DNA of 64,000 nt from DAHUYF01 sp035623985 (GCA_035623985.1 DASPSJ010000050.1:1-64000), one strand, 5' to 3'; positions 18,998 to 26,999 are shown, counted from the stretch's first letter. A program made the numbers and translations. Notes: generated from the sequence alone by a model not told the origin.

Positions 18998-19281
18998 CCG
19001 ATGATCGCGATGTCCGTCAAAGCACCAACGCCGCCGCCCGCCCTTGAGGCTTGCCGCATCGCCACAAGGTCCCCAGCGCCGACGCTCCGCATCGCGGCAC
19101 CCGCCGGCCTCCGGGATGCCGCTTCGCCGCGGCGGCGGCATTCCATCCACCCGCCGAGCAAAAGCGATTGCCGGCGGATCGCACAAGCGGCAAAACCGGC
19201 ACGCTCTGGAAACGACCGTCCGCCCCGACGAGCGACCGATGCGCGGGGCCTCGAAAGGCCGGCAGGACGCTGTCGAGCCGG

Positions 19282-19497
19282 CTACCGCGCCGAGTTGATG
19301 ACGTCGACGGACCGTATCGTATCGACAGCCGATCTCGCGCCCGCGTTCTCGCGGCCCTGCTTGGCATTGAGGCATCTCTGGTATGCCGGCGTGCCCGGGA
19401 CAAGCCCCCATTCTTCGCATGACTGGACGAGCGGGCCGGGGCCTGCGGCACAGGCAGACAAGAGCCAAAGACATCCCAAAAACGCCGCGCCTCGCAT
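19282..19497 (-). CDS. small lipoprotein (71 aa)
   Basis: An N-terminal MRGAAFLGCLWLLSAC is a lipoprotein signal with lipobox LSAC, so Cys16 should be lipidated after cleavage. The rest contains WGLVPGTPAYQRCLNAKQGR, a motif seen in short alphaproteobacterial lipoproteins of unknown function. A strong GGAGGGAAG lies 8 nt upstream of the ATG. It stands alone on the minus strand. Confidence 0.72.
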   Translation of the reverse strand: MRGAAFLGCLWLLSACAAGPGPLVQSCEEWGLVPGTPAYQRCLNAKQGRENAGARSAVDTIRSVDVINSAR

Positions 19498-19609
19498 TGA
19501 CGCTTCCCTCCTGCCGCCTGGGCAGCAGTGTCACCGGTGTTCCCGGCGCTGGCAAGCAGTCTGTTTCGCGTTCGGCGGCGTCGGCCCCGCCCCGCCCGGG
19601 CGCCGTGGG

Positions 19610-19777
19610 CTATTTGGTCGATTTCTTCAATCGGTTGTCGATGGCGGTCGCCAGTTCCTCGCAGTAAGTCGCCATCGCGAGCAGATGACGGCGGACGCCG
19701 AGATCCGTCGCCTTCTCCGCTTGCCGCCGATAGTCAATCGCCATGCTGCGCAATATCCGAGCGTCTTCCGGTTGCAT
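19610..19777 (-). CDS. small helical protein (55 aa), conserved alphaproteobacterial type
   Basis: A 55-codon frame begins with ATG behind AAGAA. The product contains MAIDYRRQAEKATDLG and LLAMATYCEELATAI, two amphipathic helices in the pattern YRxxAExATD...LLxxAxxYxxLA. Many short alphaproteobacterial proteins of unknown function share this pattern. There is no signal peptide. The function is unknown. Confidence 0.6.
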   Translation of the reverse strand: MQPEDARILRSMAIDYRRQAEKATDLGVRRHLLAMATYCEELATAIDNRLKKSTK

Positions 19778-20090
19778 TTCTTAAAGGCCCGACGACTGTA
19801 TTCATGGCCGGACCCTAGTCGCCAAAAGTTTCTGACCTGTTACGCAGGAGATCGGACTGACAATCCCAAATACTATGGTTAATTTTTATGCTAGTATTTC
19901 AATGATCGGTGGAATTCGCGGCTTCGATTCAAAGGATGTCGGATCAGATGGGGGATGCTTTCGAGCGACGAGAGAGAAAAACGGGTAATTGTCGGCCGGA
20001 CCGCCCGCGGCCGGGAGCGATTGCCGCAAATCTCTCGCCGGCTTGGCAGCGCAATGCCGCGCCAGCGTGCGCTTAACCGGGGGACGCGTC
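19778..20090. other. intergenic region, partly AT-rich
   Basis: About 310 bases with a locally AT-rich core around 19865-19910, the most likely promoter area for the genes on either side. No gene or repeat was identified. Confidence 0.35.
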
Positions 20091-20606
20091 ATGGATTTAC
20101 CTTGGGCAATCGTTCTGGGTTCGTTCGCGTTCGCCGCTGCGGCCGTGGTCGCCGCCGACCACTTCGCCGCAACGCATCGGCAGGGAGCCGCCGATCAGAA
20201 CCGATATGCGATGGTGGAAGCGCCGGGCGGCGCAGGCGTCTGGCGCCTGGACCAACGGACCGGACAGGTTTCGCTCTGCACGTTGCGCGACAAGGGCATG
20301 GCCTGCGTCCACGTGGCGCAGGAAGTCGACGCCGTGGGCGCGTTCCTTGCCACCTCGGGAGGCTCGTCCGCCGGTTCGGTCACCTATGAATTGCCGCACG
20401 AGCCGACCGCAAGCGGCTTGGCAAGTGCGGGTTCAAACGCACCGGAAAACGCGAGCCCGAGCGCAGCCGCCAATCCGGCCCCGGCCATGCCGGGAAATGC
20501 GAGAAACGAAGCCGTGCAAAACATGCCGCAGGGCGCGCCGACCGTCTTCCGCGGTGGCACCGCTCCGCCACCCGACCCGACGCCTCAGGCGCTTCGCCTG
20601 CGGTGA
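20091..20606 (+). CDS. membrane-anchored hypothetical protein
   Basis: The 171-aa product starts at the ATG preceded by GGGGGA. One N-terminal transmembrane helix (about residues 5-25) is followed by a short beta-rich segment, YAMVEAPGGAGVWRLDQRTG then QVSLCTLRDKGMACV. The C-terminal half is disordered and Ala/Pro/Asn-rich. The WRLDxxTG-VxxC pattern is common in small alphaproteobacterial membrane proteins of unknown role. I cannot assign a function. Confidence 0.6.
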   Translation: MDLPWAIVLGSFAFAAAAVVAADHFAATHRQGAADQNRYAMVEAPGGAGVWRLDQRTGQVSLCTLRDKGMACVHVAQEVDAVGAFLATSGGSSAGSVTYELPHEPTASGLASAGSNAPENASPSAAANPAPAMPGNARNEAVQNMPQGAPTVFRGGTAPPPDPTPQALRLR

Positions 20607-20680
20607 AGAAATCCGGCGTCGACGCGACGAGGCACCCTGACCTTCGAGGCTCTCGGGCCGAATCGCCCGGCCCTTCCGTT

Positions 20681-21052
20681 TCAGATCTTGCAGCCGGCCT
20701 TCAGCGCCTCGAATACGCCGAGAGCGGCCGGCTCCGCTTTGCTCTTCGGGTTGGCCTCGAGGTACGTCACGTATGCAGCGGCGACCTTGGGCTGCGTGAC
20801 CTTGTTGTCGACAAGGCATCGAGCAATCTTGGCGACCGCATCATTCAACGGGCCGGCCTGGAGCGATCCTGAACTCTGCAATTCCGTGAGCATATCAATT
20901 GCGCCGACCGCATAGCCCAACTGGTAAGCAGGCTTCAACTTCATGTAATGCTCGCCGGTCATATAATCGGCGAGGGCGGATCCCACCGGGGCCAAGATCG
21001 CGGCGACGATCAAGACAGCAAGGACGAAAGCGGCTCTCCGACTAAGGACCAT
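20681..21052 (-). CDS. secreted Rap1a/Tai-like small protein
   Basis: The 123-aa product starts at an ATG with GGGAG 9 nt upstream. The signal peptide runs to about SALADYM. The mature part reads YQLGYAVGAIDML, then CLVDNKVTQPKVAAAYVTYL and NPKSKAEPAALGVFEALKAGC. This follows the pattern of the Rap1a/Tai family (GYxxG, C-P-x-V-T, YLxxxP, A-C-terminal Cys), in which some members are immunity proteins to T6SS amidases. No effector is adjacent, so an immunity role is not supported here. It lies downstream of the beta-barrel gene on the same strand, 214 nt away. Confidence 0.6.
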   Translation of the reverse strand: MVLSRRAAFVLAVLIVAAILAPVGSALADYMTGEHYMKLKPAYQLGYAVGAIDMLTELQSSGSLQAGPLNDAVAKIARCLVDNKVTQPKVAAAYVTYLEANPKSKAEPAALGVFEALKAGCKI

Positions 21053-21266
21053 AGCAAGTTGCTCCCAGGGGCTTCGTTGCATCCATGATGAACAGGCGCG
21101 CGAACGGTTGCAAGAACGTTATGGCCTGAGGCGGCGCGTTCGCGCCAAGCGCGGCGACGTATGATCTCCCGGGATGATCGCCCGCCGCGCCGTCCGCGCC
21201 GCAAGGAGCGCGCGTAGCGCGAACGAGCGTTGCCGGACGGTCCGCGGCTTTCTCGCTCTCGCGCGC

Positions 21267-22598
21267 TTACTTGTCGCCAAACACCTGGAACTGGATCGGC
21301 ACGCGCAGAATCACATGCGTGTTCGGCGCATCCGCCGTGGTGCCGATGCCGGTGGTCAGGTTGAACGAAATGCGATCGTTGAGCTTGTAGCTATAGCCAA
21401 TGAGCACGGAGCCGACCGCCAGCGCGGTCCCGGGTTGCGAAGCTCCACCGATGAGTTCGGCCGGAAAACTCTCATAATCGAAACCGAGGCTGAAGGACGA
21501 AGCCTCGTTGATGCCGAACCCCAGTCCAACGGACAAATGCGGCCCGCTGCGCGGATCGACCGATGCGCTTCCGGTTCCGCCGATCGCCGCCAGGCTTTTC
21601 GTCTCAGGAATGTTGACGATATAGCCGATGTTGGCGAAAAGCACGGCTGGATCGCTCGGATAGATGATGGTGACGCTCGGCTCGGCGGCATAAAAGCCGG
21701 AGCCGGTCGCCACCTTAGCCGGGAGTCCGGAAACGTTATTGAGCGGGATCGAAAACGGATCCGTTCCGGTGGTCGTCTTGAAGCGAATATTGCCGATGAA
21801 GTAGGGCCATCCGTTCAAGCCATCGTTGACCTGATAATGGACGGCCGCCTCGATGTCGCCGAGGCTGTTGCCGGTCGTATTGAACTGCGTGACGGCCTGG
21901 GCTTGCTGCGCGAGAGGGCGCTGCGTCGTCGCCTCGGTGCCGTAGACATAGGGGACGCGGGCTTCCAGCTCCAGGTGGTTGGTCACGCCATAGCGGAACG
22001 TGTTCACCTCCTGATAGACATCCAGGACTTGCTTGCTGATGTCGATCTCGCCGATCGTCAAGGCGGGAATGATCGTGAAACCCGAAATCACCGCCGTATT
22101 GCTGGTGGTGTGGGCGAAATCGATGGTCGGCTCATAGACGAACGCGCCCTGCTTGGTCAGCACGCCGCCGCGGTCGGACAGCAAATTCACTTCCGGCGCC
22201 TTTTCCGGCGGCGCCGGCGGCGTTCCCACCGCCTGGTCGTTCTGAGCGTCCGCTGCCTGTCCGGTTCCGCGCAGCGAGCCAAGCTCGCTCGGACTCAACA
22301 GCACCGGAACGGCGGCTGGCTTCACCACCACCGGCGGCGGCCTCACGATCCCCAATTGCGATTGCAAGGCGTCGATCTGCTGCTGCTGACTCTGCAGCGC
22401 CTGCTGCTGCTGCAGGAGCTGCTGCATCTGCTGACGCAGCAACTGATCTTGCCGGTCGAGCCTCGCCTTCTGCGAGGCGATGCTGTCGGCGAGCCCACTG
22501 GTATTATCCTGATCCTGCGCCGCCTGTTGCGTCCAGGCCGGCCCCCCGGCGAGCGATACCATGACCGCCGCCAGCGCCCCCAGCACGTGCTTGTGCAT
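21267..22598 (-). CDS. outer-membrane beta-barrel with N-terminal coiled coil (FapF-like exporter candidate)
   Basis: The 443-aa protein has a signal peptide (cleavage about residue 23) and a Gln-rich coiled coil over about residues 38-83 (LLRQQMQQLLQQQQALQSQ). A Pro-rich linker and a C-terminal beta-barrel of about 290 residues follow. Barrel strands include FVYEPTIDFAHTTSNTA, YGVTNHLELEARVPYVYG and VGSVLIGYSYKLNDRISFNL, which recall the phenol MetA-pathway transporter family. A coiled coil followed by a barrel is the architecture of Pseudomonas FapF, the amyloid exporter. The neighbouring repeat-protein and C39 peptidase genes make an export role likely (inference). The start has AGGGTGA upstream. 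The activator gene lies 194 nt upstream on the same strand. Confidence 0.75.
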   Translation of the reverse strand: MHKHVLGALAAVMVSLAGGPAWTQQAAQDQDNTSGLADSIASQKARLDRQDQLLRQQMQQLLQQQQALQSQQQQIDALQSQLGIVRPPPVVVKPAAVPVLLSPSELGSLRGTGQAADAQNDQAVGTPPAPPEKAPEVNLLSDRGGVLTKQGAFVYEPTIDFAHTTSNTAVISGFTIIPALTIGEIDISKQVLDVYQEVNTFRYGVTNHLELEARVPYVYGTEATTQRPLAQQAQAVTQFNTTGNSLGDIEAAVHYQVNDGLNGWPYFIGNIRFKTTTGTDPFSIPLNNVSGLPAKVATGSGFYAAEPSVTIIYPSDPAVLFANIGYIVNIPETKSLAAIGGTGSASVDPRSGPHLSVGLGFGINEASSFSLGFDYESFPAELIGGASQPGTALAVGSVLIGYSYKLNDRISFNLTTGIGTTADAPNTHVILRVPIQFQVFGDK

Positions 22599-22792
22599 TA
22601 CGAAATCACCCTGATGCCACGCATAACGGGATTGCCCGCCCCAGCAGAATGGCCGGAATTTACCGTATCTCGGCGCCTTCCACCATTGTTTTTGATGGCG
22701 ACATAAGGCCGCTCAATCACTGTGATTTTTTTGCAACAAACAATCGGGCGTAAAACTTCCGCGGGCGCCCCGGGAAGCCGAACGACGCCGGC

Positions 22793-24151
22793 TCAGCGAA
22801 TGCCGAATCGCCGCGCCAGGCGGTAAACGGTCATTCGCGAGATCGAGAGAGCCTGCGCCGTATCCGTCACGTTCCCGCCATGCGCGGCCAGCGCCGCGCG
22901 CAGGCTGGCCGCATCGATGCCTCGACGACGGACGGGCCGGTCGGCGGCGGGGGTTTGCTCCGGCGGCGGATTGCCAGCGGTTTCCTCGGCGTCCCAGCCA
23001 TCCTCGAAGCCGAGGTCCTGGGGGAGGATCCAAGGCTTCTCCGCCATCACCACGGCGCGGCGGATGCGGCCGATCAGCTCGCGCACGTTGCCGGGCCAGC
23101 GATGGCGGCGGACCACCTCCCACGCCTCGTCGCTGAAGCCGGCGATGATGCGCTCGTGCTCGTCGGCAAATTTCCGAAGGAAGAAGGTCGCCAGCAGATC
23201 GATGTCGTGGCCGCGCTCGCGCAGGGCCGGCAGATGCAAAGTGAGCACGTTCAGCCGGTAGAACAGATCCTCGCGGAAGCGCTTCGCCTGAACCGCCTGG
23301 CGCAAATCGACATTGGTGGCGACGATCACCCGCGCGTCGACCCTGATCGGCCGGGTGCCGCCGACGCGGTCGATCGTGCGCTCCTGCAGGAAGCGCAAGA
23401 GATGCGCCTGCTGATCGAGCGGGAGATCGCCGATTTCGTCGAGAAAAATCGTTCCGCCGTTCGCTGATTCGAGGCGCCCGATACGCCGCTGCGTCGCGCC
23501 GGTGAAGGCGCCCTTCTCGTAACCGAAGAGCTCGGCGGCGATCAGCGTCGGCGGCAACGCCGCGCAATTGATGGCGACGAACGGACCTTTCGCGTAGGCG
23601 GAGCGCTCATGGACCGCTTGCGCCGCCAACTCCTTTCCGGTGCCGCTCTCGCCGGTGATCAGCAGCGGGGCGTTGGTGGCGGCGAATTTGCGGATGGCGA
23701 CGAAGATGCGATGCATGGCGGCGCTGGCGCCAACCATATAGGGCTCCGGCTCGTCGCCAGTGGCGCAAGCTGGCTGGCTGAGAGCGCAGTGCAGCGCGTC
23801 GTCGATCAGCCGGTTGATGTCCTCATGCTGGCGGGCGGCGATCGCGGCAACCAGCTCGCAGAGCTCGTCCCGGCTCAGCGCGCGAAGCTGCTCGTAGAGA
23901 TTGCCGGCGGTGGAAATGCCGACCACGGGCGAGACCGGCGCGGCCGCACGTGACACCGCCGCCGTCGGAACGACGATTGCCCCGTCGGAGCTCTCGTTCT
24001 TCCGCTCTCTGGCAATCCGATTGCCGGCGTGAAGCACTGCCAACGGGCCACCCCTGTAGTCGCGTCCTGCTCTTTCGGCGGCGTACAGTAATTTTCTTTC
24101 GCCGCAAGCCGAGGAGCTGACGACGCACCAGCTAGGCTCGATTGTTCTCAC
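22793..24151 (-). CDS. sigma-54-dependent Fis-family transcriptional activator
   Basis: The 452-aa protein (GTG start) has a roughly 130-residue N-terminal region without a recognisable phospho-acceptor. An AAA+ sigma-54 interaction domain follows: Walker A GESGTGKE, GYEKGAFTGAT (the GAFTGA loop) and Walker B GGTIFLDEIGDLP. The R-finger region RFREDLFYRLNVL and a C-terminal Fis-type helix-turn-helix (GGNVTDTAQALSISRMTVYR) complete it. The unusual N-terminus recalls VpsR-like regulators of biofilm matrix. It lies inside the candidate amyloid cluster, and a consensus -24/-12 promoter lies in front of the repeat-protein gene, so that gene is the obvious target. Confidence 0.92.
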   Translation of the reverse strand: MRTIEPSWCVVSSSACGERKLLYAAERAGRDYRGGPLAVLHAGNRIARERKNESSDGAIVVPTAAVSRAAAPVSPVVGISTAGNLYEQLRALSRDELCELVAAIAARQHEDINRLIDDALHCALSQPACATGDEPEPYMVGASAAMHRIFVAIRKFAATNAPLLITGESGTGKELAAQAVHERSAYAKGPFVAINCAALPPTLIAAELFGYEKGAFTGATQRRIGRLESANGGTIFLDEIGDLPLDQQAHLLRFLQERTIDRVGGTRPIRVDARVIVATNVDLRQAVQAKRFREDLFYRLNVLTLHLPALRERGHDIDLLATFFLRKFADEHERIIAGFSDEAWEVVRRHRWPGNVRELIGRIRRAVVMAEKPWILPQDLGFEDGWDAEETAGNPPPEQTPAADRPVRRRGIDAASLRAALAAHGGNVTDTAQALSISRMTVYRLARRFGIR

Positions 24152-24265
24152 GCATCGGCGCCGAAGTCAATCTTAGCCTATGGTTAACCGACCATTACCT
24201 TGGCCCGCGCATGCGCGGCTTTTGAACTCTGTTCGTGAGATCCTTAAAGCGCCTTGCTTGGCGCC

Positions 24266-24646
24266 TCAGTGCGGGCCAGATCCGACAAGGATCACCGTCA
24301 CGCCGATTGCCGTCGTGCGGGTAACCATGCTCGAGTCGGAACCGCCGGAAGCGTTGCTCGTGGGCGGCGGCGGGGGGGATTGCCTGCGTTGCAATTCATC
24401 CCAAAGGATGACGCCGACGGTATTGTCCAGGCCTTGCGCCCGCTCCTTGTCAAGTTGCCCCACCGAAAGCGGCGCGCAGAAGGTACCGCAGCTCTGCGCC
24501 GGCTCGTTTGCCGCGAGCTGCTCGTTGGCGGCGGCGCGGCCGACCACGAGGAAGGAGAGAACCGCCCCAACCCCAAGCAGGCCCGCTGCGCGCGACACGC
24601 GCCGCCCGCGATGCCCTGCAGTCATCAACCGTTTCGTCGCGCGCAT
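24266..24646 (-). CDS. unknown exported protein within the amyloid-like cluster
   Basis: The 126-aa product starts at the ATG with GGGGAG 7 nt upstream. A basic N-terminus precedes a hydrophobic signal/anchor (AAGLLGVGAVLSFLVVG). Then come a short Cys pair (SCGTFC), a helical stretch LDKERAQGLDNTVGVILWDEL, a Pro-rich tract and a second hydrophobic end (TTAIGVTVILVGSG). No family is recognised. It lies between the activator and the repeat-protein gene and is divergent from the latter, sharing the regulatory region. A periplasmic chaperone or accessory role is possible but only by position. Confidence 0.6.
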   Translation of the reverse strand: MRATKRLMTAGHRGRRVSRAAGLLGVGAVLSFLVVGRAAANEQLAANEPAQSCGTFCAPLSVGQLDKERAQGLDNTVGVILWDELQRRQSPPPPPTSNASGGSDSSMVTRTTAIGVTVILVGSGPH

Positions 24647-24843
24647 GAATGGCTCCCCACGACTCCGTCCCTCAAGTCGCATGGTTCAACCATATGACGA
24701 GCAAAACTCGTACCAACCAACCCGCCTGCGCGATTCGAGACAGGCCGGCACCCCCAAAAAGCCTAACGAATTCCGTTAACTATAACGCCGGCCAGGATTT
24801 CTGCCAAGCGGCAAATACCGCGCAAATTTATGCAACATTTTAC

Positions 24844-24866
24844 GTAACATTGTGACAAGCTGTTAC
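24844..24866. promoter_or_regulatory. candidate enhancer (UAS): GTAACA-N11-TGTTAC dyad
   Basis: A perfect 6-bp inverted repeat lies about 150 bp upstream of the predicted sigma-54 start, the usual distance for an activator-binding site. TGTGACA and TGTTACA copies overlap it. It could serve the adjacent Fis-family activator. Confidence 0.45.
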
Positions 24867-24887
24867 ACGCATGCGCATGCGCATGCG
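24864..24887. repeat. alternating purine-pyrimidine tract, tandem GCGCAT units
   Basis: Twenty-four consecutive bases strictly alternate purine and pyrimidine, containing three overlapping GCATGC palindromes at 6-bp spacing. It lies between the candidate enhancer and the -24/-12 promoter. Confidence 0.6.
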
Positions 24888-24975
24888 ACAACGGCTCCGC
24901 CGGCGGCCGGGTCTTGGGGAAACATGTCATCGTATTCTCAAGAGCTTAATGGAAGATTAAGACGCCGGCCCAATC

Positions 24976-24991
24976 TGGCACGTCCATTGCA
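24976..24991 (+). promoter_or_regulatory. sigma-54 (-24/-12) promoter
   Basis: TGGCAC-N5-TTGCA matches the RpoN consensus exactly, with GG and GC separated by the required 10 nt. Transcription should begin near 25002, about 83 nt before the ATG of the three-repeat protein gene, leaving room for the GGAGGAA ribosome-binding site at 25076-25082. Confidence 0.85.
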
Positions 24992-25084
24992 GAGAAGGTT
25001 CTGCCGATGCGGGGGCAGCGTGAGTGTCACCTGGCCGCTCCATCGGCCGACTTGAAGGTCTCATTTTTTCACTCGGAGGAACCT

Positions 25085-25816
25085 ATGAACAAGATTATGT
25101 ACGGGACCGTGTCGGCCCTGGCGCTCATGCTGGCCGTCACCGGTAGTGCGATGGCCTGGGAGGATCCCGGCCACCATGACAAGACCAAAGCCACCAGCCT
25201 GGCCGCCGCGGGCTCCGACAGCTTCGTCGGCTTTAACACGGCAGCCTTCACCGACGTCGCCGGCGACAACCAGATCAGCGACTACTCCTTCCAGAACGCC
25301 GCTGGCGCGTTCAACGTCGCTCAGAACGAGAGCATCAACAGCAGCGTGTCGCAGAGCCTGGCGGTCGCGGCGATCATCGGCAGCGCGTCCGACGAGACGG
25401 CGCTCGCCTTCGCCGGCGGCTGGTCGGGTGCTTTCTTCAACCATGCGTTCCTGAGTGCGGTCGACGAAGAGAACACGATGAGCAGCTACACCTTCCAGAA
25501 GGCCGAAGGTGCGTTCAACGTGATGCAGAACCAGAGCATCAACAGCGCCGTGCAGCAGGACCTGGCGGTTGCCGCCATCGTCGATCCGCCGACCTTCTCC
25601 AAGGCGACGGCCGTTGCGGTCTCCGATCTCGGCTCTGCCGTGACCGGCAACTGCGCGACGGGCGTCGGCATCGGCGGTTGGCATAGCGCCAACAACCTGG
25701 AGAACTTCACCTTCCAGGACGCCAAGGGCGCGTTCAACGTGCTCCAGAACGCGAGCGTGAACAGCTCGGTGCAACAGAGCCTGGCGGTCGGCGCGATCGT
25801 CGGCAGCTCGAGGTAA
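25085..25816 (+). CDS. secreted three-repeat protein, candidate functional-amyloid major subunit (FapC/FapB-like architecture)
   Basis: The 243-aa protein has a signal peptide (cleavage after SAMA, residue 24) and a low-complexity mature chain poor in Lys/Arg. Three imperfect repeats lie at about residues 61-99, 129-166 and 203-240. The cores are GAFNVAQNESINSSVSQSL, GAFNVMQNQSINSAVQQDL and GAFNVLQNASVNSSVQQSL, each followed by AVxAI. Two unlike linkers of about 30 and 37 residues separate them. Signal, three repeats and two linkers is the layout of Pseudomonas FapB/FapC amyloid subunits, although the repeat sequence differs. Gln/Asn/Ser-rich regularly spaced repeats fit beta-sheet stacking. 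A sigma-54 promoter lies upstream and an intrinsic terminator downstream. The amyloid role is inferred. Confidence 0.75.
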   Translation: MNKIMYGTVSALALMLAVTGSAMAWEDPGHHDKTKATSLAAAGSDSFVGFNTAAFTDVAGDNQISDYSFQNAAGAFNVAQNESINSSVSQSLAVAAIIGSASDETALAFAGGWSGAFFNHAFLSAVDEENTMSSYTFQKAEGAFNVMQNQSINSAVQQDLAVAAIVDPPTFSKATAVAVSDLGSAVTGNCATGVGIGGWHSANNLENFTFQDAKGAFNVLQNASVNSSVQQSLAVGAIVGSSR

Positions 25817-25826
25817 GTACGCGGTT

Positions 25827-25864
25827 CCGGTGGGGTGGCTGTGCTACCCCACCGGATCTTTTTT
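25827..25864 (+). terminator. intrinsic terminator after the repeat-protein gene
   Basis: A perfect 10-bp stem (CCGGTGGGGT/ACCCCACCGG, 9-nt loop) is followed by ATC and six Ts. It sits 11 nt after the stop codon and before three further same-strand genes, so partial read-through would give more repeat protein than accessory proteins. Confidence 0.85.
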
Positions 25865-25908
25865 GACGATTTCCTCGCGATAGACGGGGCAGCCGGGAGG
25901 ATCGGAAC

Positions 25909-26235
25909 GTGAAGCACTCGATCGGAGTGACGGTAGCGGCGATGCTTTGTCTCATCGCGGTGTCGACGCAAGCGGCGGAGGCTGGCGGCGCCGATCCGCT
26001 GTTCGGCAAGGTCGCGCTGTCGGAGCAGAAAATGTCCGAGATGCGGGGCGGCTCCGCGATATCGGAGAGCGCCGTCAACACCGGCAATAGCTGCGATTAT
26101 TGCATCATCAACGGCACGGCGTCGATCACCGGCAACGCCTTCCAAAACGCGGCCGGGATTATAACGGTGATCCAGAACACCGGCGCGAACATGATCCTGC
26201 AGAATTCGACGGTGGTGAACGTCAGCATCCACTGA
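25909..26235 (+). CDS. small secreted repeat protein with double-glycine leader
   Basis: The 108-aa product starts with GTG behind GGGAGG. A Sec signal peptide (residues 1-25) is followed by LSEQKMSEMRGG (37-48), which fits the LSxxELxxIxGG leader consensus recognised by C39 peptidases: Leu -12, Ser -11, hydrophobic -7, Met -4, Gly-Gly -2/-1. The mature part has a CDYC pair and one C-terminal repeat-like unit (AAGIITVIQNTGANMILQN) related to the three-repeat protein. It probably is a minor subunit or nucleator processed by the C39 peptidase encoded next (inference). Confidence 0.7.
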   Translation: MKHSIGVTVAAMLCLIAVSTQAAEAGGADPLFGKVALSEQKMSEMRGGSAISESAVNTGNSCDYCIINGTASITGNAFQNAAGIITVIQNTGANMILQNSTVVNVSIH

Positions 26236-26280
26236 CGGGCTCGGCGGGTGGGATAGCGATTTGCTAGCGGGAAAAGGGCC

Positions 26281-26982
26281 ATGGGTCTGAAGCGCCACAT
26301 CCTCAGCATTGGTGTTGTCGCCGGGTGTGCGCTGGGCGCGGCGGCGCCGTCGATCGCCGGCGACATACCGGTCGAGAGCGCCGACACGACCTTCAACGTG
26401 CATGTGACGTCGCTCAAGGAAATACACTTCCTGCGCGTCGTGCATCAGGCCTATGACTTCAGTTGCGGCTCGGCCGCCGTCGCGACCCTCCTCACCTATC
26501 ACTACGGCCATCCCATTCTCGAGACGTCCGTGTTGAAGGCCATGTTCGAGGTCGGGGAACAGGAAAAGATCAAAAAAGAAGGCTTCTCGCTGCTCGACAT
26601 GAAGCGGTATCTCGCTTCCATCGGCTTCCGGGCCGAAGGCTACCAAGTCGGCCTCGATAAGATTGCCGAGGTCGGCGTTCCCGGCATCGTGCTAATCAAG
26701 ACCAAGGGCTATTTGCATTTCGTCGTGCTCAAAGGGATACGCGGCGACTCAGTGCTGCTCGGGGATCCCGCATTGGGTGCGAAGTTCGTGTCTCGCGCGG
26801 AATTCACAAGTATGTGGAACGGCATATTCTTCGTCATCGTCGGCCACACCAACGAGGCGAAGAAAGAATTCAACAGCACTGAGGACTGGGCGTCCGTTTC
26901 AAGCGCGCCGCTGTCGGCGGTGAACGCCGGCTGGAGCTTGGCAAACACGCTGCTGATGACGCCTGGTCGTAACAACTTTTGA
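26281..26982 (+). CDS. stand-alone exported C39-family cysteine peptidase (FapD-like)
   Basis: The 233-aa protein has a signal peptide (cleavage about residue 27) and one C39 domain. The catalytic set is present: Gln56 (oxyanion), Cys62 in FSCGSAAVATLL, His146 in LHFVVL and Asp162 in GDPALG. C39 domains usually form the N-terminus of bacteriocin ABC exporters and cut after double glycine. Here there is no ABC or membrane domain, and the enzyme should work in the periplasm. Pseudomonas FapD is a comparable lone C39-like protein in an amyloid operon. The two flanking genes encode proteins with Gly-Gly leaders, the evident substrates (inference). The downstream frame overlaps its stop, with the likely start 17 nt on. 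Confidence 0.88.
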   Translation: MGLKRHILSIGVVAGCALGAAAPSIAGDIPVESADTTFNVHVTSLKEIHFLRVVHQAYDFSCGSAAVATLLTYHYGHPILETSVLKAMFEVGEQEKIKKEGFSLLDMKRYLASIGFRAEGYQVGLDKIAEVGVPGIVLIKTKGYLHFVVLKGIRGDSVLLGDPALGAKFVSRAEFTSMWNGIFFVIVGHTNEAKKEFNSTEDWASVSSAPLSAVNAGWSLANTLLMTPGRNNF

Positions 26983-26999
26983 AGTCTGAGGAAAAGCCC

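Noticed and set aside
20681..21052. T6SS immunity protein
   Set aside because: The fold resembles Rap1a/Tai, but no effector, VgrG or other T6SS gene is nearby.
26249..26266. Second sigma-54 promoter before the C39 gene
   Set aside because: GG-N10-GC spacing exists, but the -24 box is poor and the start would fall at the ribosome-binding site.
26281..26982. Bacteriocin ABC exporter
   Set aside because: Only a C39 domain with a signal peptide is present; there is no membrane or ATPase part and no adjacent HlyD-like gene.
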